In this document: positions 12,242 to 19,937 of the stretch, one piece after another
How positions within the stretch are numbered: position 1 is the stretch's first letter
Layout of the letters: the number at the start of each line of letters is the position of its first letter
Assembly: GCA_003612285.1 (NCBI GenBank)
Contig: RAYE01000010.1
Span: 1-64,000 of the forward strand
Origin: a bacterium D16-51
GTDB lineage: Bacteria > Bacillota > Clostridia > Lachnospirales > Lachnospiraceae
Reading direction: 5' to 3'
Length of the DNA stretch: 64,000 nt
The notes under the pieces: model-generated
Database searches by the model: none
Seen by the model: only the letters and a program-made list of their open reading frames with translations
Told to the model about the DNA's origin: nothing
Translations under genes and position numbers: made by a program

Positions 12242-12326
12242 GTTATTATTCACGCCTAATTTCAGAAAAACGGCAAACTCGCTGCGTTAACACCTAAGAG
12301 GCTGTTCATTTTCTGAAATTAGCGTG
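12242..12326. repeat. Palindromic intergenic repeat in the methyltransferase leader
   Basis: The left end GTTATTATTCACGCC continues into TAATTTCAGAAAA and is matched by TTTTCTGAAATTAGCGTG (to 12326), an 18-bp inverted repeat with one bulged base. The left end resembles GTTACTATTCACGG at 43047. The element lies between the promoter and the start codon and would fold in the RNA. Confidence 0.6.
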
Positions 12327-12380
12327 CAGGCTGTTCTAAACAACAAAAGACTTAGGAATTATTAAGAAATGAGGATATTT

Positions 12381-13538
12381 ATGAATCAATACGAACTGAT
12401 TAGCCCCTGCCACTTTGGATTAGAGGCAGTTTTGAAAAAAGAAATCCAGCGCCTTGGATACCAGATTTTAAAAACAGAAGATGGAAAAATCACCTTTTCT
12501 GGCGACAGCAGCGCAATCTGCCGTTCCAACATTTTCCTTCGGACAACAGAGCGCATCCTGCTCAAAACAGGCAGTTTCCATGCAACAACCTTTGATGAGC
12601 TTTTTGAAGGCACAAAAGCGATTCCCTGGGAACAGTATATCCCCAAAAACGGACGGTTTTGGGTTACAAAAGCAACCTCTATAAAAAGTAAGCTTTTTAG
12701 CCCTTCTGATATCCAGTCCATTATGAAAAAGGCAATGGTAGAACGTTTAAAAAAACACTACAATGTAAACTGGTTTCCTGAAGACGGCGCCGATTTCCCT
12801 GTGCGCGTAACCATTATGAAAGATGAAGTTGTCGTCGGGCTGGATACCTCCGGTGATTCCCTCCATAAGCGCGGATACCGGCAGGCAACTGTAAAAGCGC
12901 CAATTACAGAAACACTTGCCGCCGCATTAATTTTACTGACGCCGTGGAACCGCAGCCGGATTCTGGTTGACCCATTTTGCGGAAGCGGCACTTTTCCAAT
13001 TGAAGCAGCTATGATTGGGGCTAATATTGCCCCCGGCATAAACCGGTCTTTTACAGCCGAAAACTGGGCGCACCTGATTCCTAAAAAACAGTGGTATGAC
13101 GCCGCCAATGAAGCAGAGTCAATAATCCTGAAAGACTGCGATATGGATATCCAGGGTTACGACATTGACCATAATGCTGTAAAAGCCGCTATAGAAAATG
13201 CCCGGCGGGCTGACGTAGAACATCTCGTCCACTTTCAGCAGCGCCCCTTAAAAGATTTAAGCCATCGGAAGAAATATGGTTTTCTTATTACCAACCCGCC
13301 TTATGGGGAAAGGCTTGAAAATGCTTCCAATATGCCGGCGCTTTACCAGGAAATCGGCGAAGCCTGGCGAAAACTTGACGACTGGTCCATGTACCTGATT
13401 ACCGCTTATGAAGATGCACAGAGGTATATTGGGAAAAAAGCAGATAAGAACCGTAAAATTTACAATGGAATGATGAAAACATATTTTTACCAATATATGG
13501 GCGCAAAACCACCAAAAAGAAAAGAGATTGTCCAGTAA
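12381..13538 (+). CDS. RlmL/YpsC-type rRNA guanine-N2 methyltransferase
   Basis: The 385-residue protein has an N-terminal THUMP RNA-binding domain (about 1-160) and a UPF0020 class I methyltransferase domain. The SAM loop is VDPFCGSGTFPIEAAMIG and the catalytic motif is NPPYGERL. Members methylate guanine N2 in 23S rRNA (G2445 in E. coli RlmL). The exact target here is not shown. Start 12381 is preferred over the in-frame ATG at 12369 because GAGGA is correctly spaced for it. It stands alone between a promoter and a strong terminator. Confidence 0.88.
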   Translation: MNQYELISPCHFGLEAVLKKEIQRLGYQILKTEDGKITFSGDSSAICRSNIFLRTTERILLKTGSFHATTFDELFEGTKAIPWEQYIPKNGRFWVTKATSIKSKLFSPSDIQSIMKKAMVERLKKHYNVNWFPEDGADFPVRVTIMKDEVVVGLDTSGDSLHKRGYRQATVKAPITETLAAALILLTPWNRSRILVDPFCGSGTFPIEAAMIGANIAPGINRSFTAENWAHLIPKKQWYDAANEAESIILKDCDMDIQGYDIDHNAVKAAIENARRADVEHLVHFQQRPLKDLSHRKKYGFLITNPPYGERLENASNMPALYQEIGEAWRKLDDWSMYLITAYEDAQRYIGKKADKNRKIYNGMMKTYFYQYMGAKPPKRKEIVQ

Positions 13539-13589
13539 GAGCTCTAAAAAGACTATTAAATGGCTGGACAGCCAGCATAGTAACAGCTA

Positions 13590-13640
13590 AGATTTAAGGG
13601 CGTGCCTGAAATTTGCCCGGCACGCCCTTAAATCTTTTTC
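13590..13640 (+). terminator. Strong rho-independent terminator
   Basis: A perfect 16-bp stem (AGATTTAAGGGCGTGC and its complement) around a 14-base loop is followed by TTTTTC. It ends the methyltransferase transcript and separates it from the convergent radA operon. A second small hairpin (TGGCTG / CAGCCA) lies just before it. Confidence 0.9.
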
Positions 13641-13669
13641 CTTACTCTTCACTCCATAAACAGTAACCT

Positions 13670-14017
13670 TTAAACATCTGACATCGCATATAGAAATTCC
13701 ACTATCTGCCTGATATTTTCCAATGTATCTCGCTGATAAACCGTTTCCTTCTCCAACTCATGGGATACATTATTAACAGAAAACGCAGTATTTAAAAGAG
13801 CCTCCAGCAGTTCCCGAATCCTTTTCAAAATACGTTCCCTGTCTGCATCCTGGCAGTCTGCCAGTTCATCTGTACATTGCATAATCTCATCAATGCCATT
13901 CACCAGCTTATCAGTAATATTAATGGCATCAAATGACATCTGCTCTAAGGAACCTAAAGAATTCTCCATACGTTCAAGCACTATTTCTGTTGTTTCTTCC
14001 GTACCTCGTAATTCCAA
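13670..14017 (-). CDS. Small helical protein of unknown function, coupled to radA
   Basis: The 115-residue, acidic, almost entirely alpha-helical protein has heptad-like hydrophobic spacing. There are no Cys pairs, signal peptide or membrane segment. It starts with TTG immediately after the radA stop (TAATTG), with GGGGGT inside the end of radA as ribosome site, so it is translationally coupled. I do not recognise the family. Overall pattern resembles short coiled-coil or four-helix proteins, and no function can be assigned beyond the association with radA. Confidence 0.7.
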   Translation of the reverse strand: MELRGTEETTEIVLERMENSLGSLEQMSFDAINITDKLVNGIDEIMQCTDELADCQDADRERILKRIRELLEALLNTAFSVNNVSHELEKETVYQRDTLENIRQIVEFLYAMSDV

Positions 14018-15394
14018 TTACAACACCCCCAATACTTCATGCACCGTATGGATGCCCGTTAACTGCATCCCATTCAATAATTCCCCCGGTATCTCAAGCT
14101 GCTTTTTATTGACTTCTGGCAAAATGCACTGCCGGAAACCAAGCTTTGCCGCTTCCAGAACCCGCTGCTCTGCCATATTTACTGCGCGCACTTCACCCAC
14201 CAGCCCAACTTCCCCAAAACAGACAGTTCCACTATCAAGCGCCTGGTTGCGATAGCTGGACAGGAGCGCCGCCACAATCCCCAAGTCAAGCGCCGGTTCA
14301 TTAATCCGCATCCCCCCCGCAACATTAATATAGGCATCACAATCTCCAAGACGGAGCCCCAAACGCTTTTCAAGCACTGCCATAAGCAAGTTTACACGGT
14401 TATAATCCGTACCTGCAGCTGTACGGCGCGGCATATTAAAATTCGTCTGGCAGACAAGCGCCTGTACCTCTATTAAAATAGGCCTTGTGCCTTCCATAGA
14501 GCATGCCACAACAGAACCAGGCTCATTTTCCGGCTTTCCCTGCAGCATATATTCCGAAGGGTTTACAACTTCAGCCAGACCACTTCCTCTCATTTCAAAA
14601 ACACCAATTTCATTTGTAGATCCAAAACGATTCTTGACACCTCTCAAAAAACGGTATGGGGCGCTTCCATCCCCCTCAAAATAAAGCACGGTATCTACCA
14701 TATGTTCCAATACACGCGGTCCGGCAACAACTCCCTCTTTTGTCACATGGCCAACCACAAAGATAGAAACTGCCATTTCCTTTGCCAGCCGCATTAAAAC
14801 ACCGGTTGTTTCCCGAACCTGGCCAACACTTCCCGGTGCGGAACCAAGTTCTTCCCTGTACATTGTCTGTATGGAATCAACCACTACTACATCCGGTTTC
14901 AGGCTGGTAACTGTTTCCACAACCAAGTCCAAATCTGTTTCACTGAAAACTAAAAGCTCCTGTTCAAATTTCCCCAGCCTGTCGGCCCGCATTTTAATCT
15001 GCTTTACCGATTCCTCACCGGAAACATAGAGCACTGTTTTCCCAATTGCCACAAGCTTCTGGCATGCCTGCAGAAGGAGCGTTGATTTTCCAATCCCCGG
15101 GTCTCCTCCTACCAGCACAAGGGAGCCTGCTACAAGCCCGCCGCCAAGCACCCTGTCAAGTTCTCCAATCCCCGTCAGAAGCCTTTCTTCCTCAGAAGCA
15201 GAAACTTCTGACAATTTTGACGGCTTTTTTCTCTCTTTTGCTGCACGCTGTCCATTCCCTGAAGCAGCTTTCACTATTGGTTCTTCTACAAATGTATTCC
15301 ACGCTTTACATCCTGGGCACTGCCCCAGCCACTTAAGGCTTTCAAATCCGCATTCCCCACAGAAAAAAGCCGTTTTGTTCTTTCCCCTTGCCAT
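14018..15394 (-). CDS. radA: DNA repair protein RadA
   Basis: The 458-residue protein has the full RadA/Sms layout: an N-terminal C4 zinc finger (CGECGF and CPGCKAWN), a RecA-like ATPase with Walker A GGDPGIGKST, the KNRFGSTNE motif and a C-terminal Lon-protease-like domain. It is a DnaB-type helicase that drives branch migration in recombinational repair. It follows a small gene by 4 bp and precedes a coupled small gene, so the three form an operon, possibly with clpC upstream as often seen in Firmicutes. Confidence 0.95.
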   Translation of the reverse strand: MARGKNKTAFFCGECGFESLKWLGQCPGCKAWNTFVEEPIVKAASGNGQRAAKERKKPSKLSEVSASEEERLLTGIGELDRVLGGGLVAGSLVLVGGDPGIGKSTLLLQACQKLVAIGKTVLYVSGEESVKQIKMRADRLGKFEQELLVFSETDLDLVVETVTSLKPDVVVVDSIQTMYREELGSAPGSVGQVRETTGVLMRLAKEMAVSIFVVGHVTKEGVVAGPRVLEHMVDTVLYFEGDGSAPYRFLRGVKNRFGSTNEIGVFEMRGSGLAEVVNPSEYMLQGKPENEPGSVVACSMEGTRPILIEVQALVCQTNFNMPRRTAAGTDYNRVNLLMAVLEKRLGLRLGDCDAYINVAGGMRINEPALDLGIVAALLSSYRNQALDSGTVCFGEVGLVGEVRAVNMAEQRVLEAAKLGFRQCILPEVNKKQLEIPGELLNGMQLTGIHTVHEVLGVL

Positions 15395-15398
15395 ATAG

Positions 15399-15812
15399 TT
15401 ACAGCTTTACGACACGAATCCTGTATGACTGCTCTTTATCAATTTCAATGCTAAGAACAAGCTTGCCGCCAAGATTTGTCTTCATCTTTCCTGCATTTGT
15501 ACTGTCAACATAAACCTCATACTCCGTTTCTGGTTCAAGCTCTAATGTAATGGAAGCATCCTCCCAGCCCTCTACGGAAAATACGATTTCCTGTTCTGTC
15601 ACCTTTAACCCGGTAACAACTGTCCCTGGCACAGATTCGTATACAAACAGTCCATTTTTTTCCAGCTTTGTAATCTCTTTAAATGTCTTAACTTTATAAA
15701 GGTCACCTTCAAATTCAAAATCAGATAACTTCTGCTTTGTGTCAAATTCATAGTTGCCAAAACTTAATGTACCATCACTTTCCTTACGAATTAATTCTTT
15801 CACTACTGCCAT
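15399..15812 (-). CDS. Conserved Lachnospiraceae protein of the kind labelled 'endosialidase'
   Basis: 137 residues rich in beta-strand, starting MAVVKELIRKESDGTLSFG, with an N-terminal part (about 1-60) and a C-terminal beta-sandwich-like part (TLELEPETEYEVYVD). I associate this sequence type with proteins annotated 'endosialidase' in related genomes, but it is far too short for a sialidase and shows no Asp-box or catalytic motif, so that label should not be taken as function. GGAGG lies 9 bases before the ATG. It is cotranscribed with radA. Confidence 0.75.
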   Translation of the reverse strand: MAVVKELIRKESDGTLSFGNYEFDTKQKLSDFEFEGDLYKVKTFKEITKLEKNGLFVYESVPGTVVTGLKVTEQEIVFSVEGWEDASITLELEPETEYEVYVDSTNAGKMKTNLGGKLVLSIEIDKEQSYRIRVVKL

Positions 15813-15930
15813 GAGCCTTATCCTCCTATGTTTTTCGATTTTCCGCTATTCCTTTGCAAAAAGAATCTTCTTGTATGCCCAAAGACTGCTAAAAAGCCCC
15901 TACATACCATTCCGTCTGCTAATACAGCCA

Positions 15931-18414
15931 TTATACCATATCTGCGCCCTGTTTTCCAGAGTCTGTTTGAAAGATAAGTGTTTCTTCTTCCCCCTCTGAC
16001 GTATTACAATCAGCAAAAACCTTATCTCCTGGCAAAATCTCACCAGAAAGTACCTTATCTGCCAGCGCATCCTCAATTTTCGACTGGATGCTGCGGCGGA
16101 TCGGGCGTGCCCCATAATTTTTATCAAAACCACTCTTTGCAATATATTCCACAACCTTTTTAGAGACTTCAAGCGTAATGCCCATCTGCGCATTCAGGCG
16201 TTTATTTAGCGAAACAAGCATCAGGCGGACAATTTCTTGTATATTCTCTTGTGTAAGCGTATGGAACACGAGCATTTCATCAATCCTGTTAATAAATTCC
16301 GGCTTGAAAATCCTCTTTACTTCCTCTAAAACGCTTTCCCGCATCTTCTTATAATCTGCTTCTGCATTGTCCTGCAGCCCAAAGCCCAGATGCTTTGGCG
16401 CAATAATCTGCTGAGCGCCCGCATTGGAAGTCATAATAATAATTGTATTCTTAAAGCTGACTTTCCGTCCCTGCGCATCTGTTACATGCCCATCCTCTAA
16501 AATCTGCAAAAGGATATTAAATACATCCAGATGCGCCTTTTCAATCTCATCAAATAAAATAACAGAATATGGATGGCGGCGGACCTTTTCACTAAGCTGC
16601 CCTCCATCCTCATATCCTACATATCCCGGCGGTGAGCCAATCATCTTTGATACACTGTGCTTTTCCATATATTCTGACATATCTACCCGGATAATTTCAT
16701 TTTCCTGCCCAAAAACCGCCTCGGCAAGCGCTTTCGACAGCTCTGTCTTACCAACCCCGGTCGGCCCTAAGAACAGGAAAGAGCCAATTGGGCGGTTCGG
16801 GTCTTTTAAACCTACCCTGCCCCTGCGTACCGCCTTTGCAACTGCAGTAACTGCCTCATCCTGGCCAATCACACGCCTGTGCAGTTCTTCCTCCAAATGG
16901 CGCAGACGCTCTGTCTCTTCCTCCTGAAGTTTCTGTACCGGGATTTTCGTCCAATCTGCAATTACGTTTGCCACATCTGCTTCCGTTACAGACAGCCTCT
17001 TTCCCTGACGGTTCTTTTCCAAATCCTGCTTTAACCGCTCCATCTTCTCTTTACATTTTTCCTGCCGCTTTTTCATTTCATTTGCAGCCGTAAAATCTTC
17101 CTGGCAGATCGCATCCTCCTTTTTCCTTTCACACTCCGTATACTCTTCTTCTAAAAAACGCAGTTCCGGCGAAGGAAGATACTGGCTGATACATGCCCTT
17201 GCCGCCGCTTCATCCACTACGTCAATTGCCTTATCTGGAAGGAATCTGTCATTAATATAACGTTCTGCCATCTTTACTGCAGCCAAAAGCGCACTATCTG
17301 TAATTTTGACATGATGGTGCGTTTCATAGCGTTCCCGCAGCCCCTTTAATATTTCCAACGTCTGTCCCTCGTCAGGCTCTTCCACCACAACTGGCTGGAA
17401 ACGCCGTTCCAGGGCGGCGTCTTTTTCAATATATTTCCGATATTCCTCCCTCGTCGTAGCCCCAATAATCTGGATTTCCCCTCTTGCCAGAGCGGGTTTT
17501 AAGATATTTGCAGCATCTATTGCGCCTTCTGCGCCTCCTGCGCCGATAATCGTATGGATTTCATCTATAAACAGCAGGATATTCCCTGACTGGCTCACTT
17601 CGCGGAGAGCCCTTTTAATACGCTCTTCAAACTCACCACGGTACTTAGAACCTGCTACCATCCCGGACAAATCTAACACCAATACCCGTCTTTCCTGCAA
17701 AATCTCTGGAATATCCCCCTGTACAATTTTTTGCGCAAGACCTTCCACGACCGCCGTTTTCCCCACTCCCGGTTCGCCAATCAGGCAGGGGTTATTTTTT
17801 GTACGCCTGCTTAAAATCTGTATCAGCCGCCTTGTTTCTGCTTCCCTTCCAACGACAGGGTCTAATTTCCCTTCCTTTGCATAGGAAGTCAAATCGCGGC
17901 TGTACTGGTCTAATACAGGCGTTGCAGATTTTCCCCTCCGCCCTTTCTGCATCATATACTCATTTTTTGCACTAGTCATATCCTGTCCGGTCGCCGTCAG
18001 GACGTCAATATACAATTTCTGTACATTAATCCCTTTTGTGTTTAGCAGGCGCATTGCAATACAGTCCGTTTCTTTTAATATTGCAATTAAAATATGCTCT
18101 GTCCCGGCATTCGGCGCATTCAGCCGTTCCGCTTCCGCAAGGCTGTTATTTATAATTTTTTGCGCGCGCGGCGTCATTTCCAGATTCCCTGTTGTCATCA
18201 CATCAGCATCTACTGTAAGGTTATCCTCTACCAGTTCTGCAATCTTATCATATAATACGCCATTTTCCTTTAATACCTCGCTGGCTACCCCTTTTGTCCG
18301 CAAAAGGGCAAGCAACAGGTGTTCTGTCCCTATAAAACTATGCCCTAAAGAGACTGCCTGCCTCTTGGCATTTTCCAATACCCGCCGGGCGCTTTTTGTA
18401 AAACGTTTCTGCAT
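15931..18414 (-). CDS. clpC: ClpC-type AAA+ unfoldase
   Basis: The 827-residue protein has two Clp_N repeats (about 1-145), a first AAA+ module (GEPGVGKTAVVEGL), a UVR middle domain (about 420-460) and a second AAA+ module (GPTGVGKTELSKAL, SEYMEKHSVSKMIG), as in ClpC. It unfolds proteins for ClpP. The start 18414 follows GGAGG by 5 bases; upstream in-frame codons are outside the family alignment. The usual ctsR-mcsA-mcsB partners are not adjacent and no CtsR-type direct heptamer is seen upstream. A hairpin GTGCAGG / CCTGCAC lies in the leader. Confidence 0.94.
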   Translation of the reverse strand: MQKRFTKSARRVLENAKRQAVSLGHSFIGTEHLLLALLRTKGVASEVLKENGVLYDKIAELVEDNLTVDADVMTTGNLEMTPRAQKIINNSLAEAERLNAPNAGTEHILIAILKETDCIAMRLLNTKGINVQKLYIDVLTATGQDMTSAKNEYMMQKGRRGKSATPVLDQYSRDLTSYAKEGKLDPVVGREAETRRLIQILSRRTKNNPCLIGEPGVGKTAVVEGLAQKIVQGDIPEILQERRVLVLDLSGMVAGSKYRGEFEERIKRALREVSQSGNILLFIDEIHTIIGAGGAEGAIDAANILKPALARGEIQIIGATTREEYRKYIEKDAALERRFQPVVVEEPDEGQTLEILKGLRERYETHHHVKITDSALLAAVKMAERYINDRFLPDKAIDVVDEAAARACISQYLPSPELRFLEEEYTECERKKEDAICQEDFTAANEMKKRQEKCKEKMERLKQDLEKNRQGKRLSVTEADVANVIADWTKIPVQKLQEEETERLRHLEEELHRRVIGQDEAVTAVAKAVRRGRVGLKDPNRPIGSFLFLGPTGVGKTELSKALAEAVFGQENEIIRVDMSEYMEKHSVSKMIGSPPGYVGYEDGGQLSEKVRRHPYSVILFDEIEKAHLDVFNILLQILEDGHVTDAQGRKVSFKNTIIIMTSNAGAQQIIAPKHLGFGLQDNAEADYKKMRESVLEEVKRIFKPEFINRIDEMLVFHTLTQENIQEIVRLMLVSLNKRLNAQMGITLEVSKKVVEYIAKSGFDKNYGARPIRRSIQSKIEDALADKVLSGEILPGDKVFADCNTSEGEEETLIFQTDSGKQGADMV

Positions 18415-18533
18415 ATATTCCTCCATTCCTATTCCAAATCCAATATTCTTTTTTCGGCACGTCATACCTGTGCAGGCACAACAGCCCTGCACCCAGATAA
18501 CCGTCGGTTTCCAGTATATACTTTGGCTTACTT

Positions 18534-19901
18534 TTATCTGCGTGGGCGCAGCAGCGCCGCAACTGCAAACAATGCCATCAGCCCGCAGAATGCTGCCATA
18601 ATGCCCACCACATATTTCATGCTTTGAATCGTTTTTTCCTGTGCCGTCATTTCAAAAACAGCCTTCCCATCCAAACTTCTGTACCATGATTTCACTTTTT
18701 CATATGGCATCAGTATATTTTCTTTTTTATCATAAAGGTATAATCCCTTCTCGTTCCCTTTTCCATAAAGCAGTACGAAACTGCTTTCTTTACTGCCCTC
18801 CAGGGCATATGCCGTAATAGTTTTCCCATCCAGTTCAATTTCTATCTCTGCAAAACCAGATGGTATGACTCCTTTCCCAGGCTCTAAAAGCTGTACCGTT
18901 GTGCTCCCTGTCAGATAAGTTTTCCCGCCTTTTTCCAATACCGCCAGCCTGTTGGCGCTGTTTTTGCTGTTAGAACCGGTTATCCTTTGAATTGTAACGG
19001 AAATACTGTAAACTCTTTTTTTCCCATTTGTGCCTGTGACTGCTATTTTAATCGTATTCTTCCCTTCCGTCAACTTTTTATTGCCTTTGACTTTAATCTC
19101 CGCCTGGCTGTCTTCTGCCTCATACGTAACTGGAAGTTTTGTATCGTCTGTTGTAACAATCGCACTATAATTTTTTATTTTCGGTGAAAAATCAGGCGCC
19201 AGCAAAACTCCATCCCCTATAGAAAGTTTCCTAAGCTTATTCGAGCCTGCAATATCATTTTTCCCAGGCGTAGGTCTTGGAGAAGAAGACGCAGGCGCTT
19301 CAGACGGGGAAGGAGAATCTGCTGCCTCTGGCATTTCTGTTTCCTCTGGCGCTTCTGTCCCATCTGGTTTCGCTGTGTCCGAAGCCGAAGCCCCCTTCTT
19401 ATTTACAACGATATTTAAAGGACTGTAAGAAATTGACATCTTAGAAGAATCATCATTATCTGCAGTTACTTCAACCCCCTTTTTTAGAGTAATTGAAGTA
19501 CTTCCCCTGCCACGGGCAAGAAATTTAACAGAATAGGTAATTTTTGTCGCGCTTACCGCCCGTTTTGTATCGTCAATCTGAAATTCATCATCATTGCCAT
19601 GAATAACACTCCCGCCCGTTACAAATTGCAGTACTCTGTTATCATAAGAAAAATAACCCTCAAAGCCTTTTATCAGCTCAGAGGATTTTACTGTAATCAC
19701 AACATATACTTCATCCCCAACGGTTGGCGCCGGATTTTTTGTTGTAATAGAAATTGCAGCGCCTGCTGCTTCTGCCTTTTTTACATCTGTCCCTAAAAAA
19801 AACAGGCCAAAAAAGACAGGCAGAATCGCCAAAAACAACCTGCCAATCCTGCCAAAACCGGCGTTCCCTATATTGTTTCCTATTATTCTGCCTGCCATCA
19901 T
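18534..19901 (-). CDS. Membrane-anchored cohesin-domain surface protein
   Basis: 455 residues. An N-terminal hydrophobic segment (about 20-45, ending KKAEAAG) exports the chain. A cohesin-like domain follows (about 48-168; NPAPTVGDEVYVVITVKSSE, SISYSPLNIVV), then a Pro/Ser/Glu-rich linker, a cadherin-like beta-sandwich domain (about 225-310; LSPDFSPKIKNYSA-like pattern) and a membrane-proximal domain. One transmembrane helix and RPRR close the C terminus. Cohesins bind dockerins in cellulosomes but also occur alone in surface proteins. No dockerin is seen in the window. GGAGG precedes the ATG pair. It lies 36 bp after a secreted glucosaminidase. Confidence 0.8.
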   Translation of the reverse strand: MMAGRIIGNNIGNAGFGRIGRLFLAILPVFFGLFFLGTDVKKAEAAGAAISITTKNPAPTVGDEVYVVITVKSSELIKGFEGYFSYDNRVLQFVTGGSVIHGNDDEFQIDDTKRAVSATKITYSVKFLARGRGSTSITLKKGVEVTADNDDSSKMSISYSPLNIVVNKKGASASDTAKPDGTEAPEETEMPEAADSPSPSEAPASSSPRPTPGKNDIAGSNKLRKLSIGDGVLLAPDFSPKIKNYSAIVTTDDTKLPVTYEAEDSQAEIKVKGNKKLTEGKNTIKIAVTGTNGKKRVYSISVTIQRITGSNSKNSANRLAVLEKGGKTYLTGSTTVQLLEPGKGVIPSGFAEIEIELDGKTITAYALEGSKESSFVLLYGKGNEKGLYLYDKKENILMPYEKVKSWYRSLDGKAVFEMTAQEKTIQSMKYVVGIMAAFCGLMALFAVAALLRPRR

Positions 19902-19937
19902 TTTATTTCCTCCCTGTTAAGGAACTGCATCCATCTC

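Noticed and set aside
15399-15812. Endosialidase function for the 137-residue protein
   Set aside because: Too short, with no sialidase catalytic or Asp-box motifs; the label appears to be a transferred annotation.
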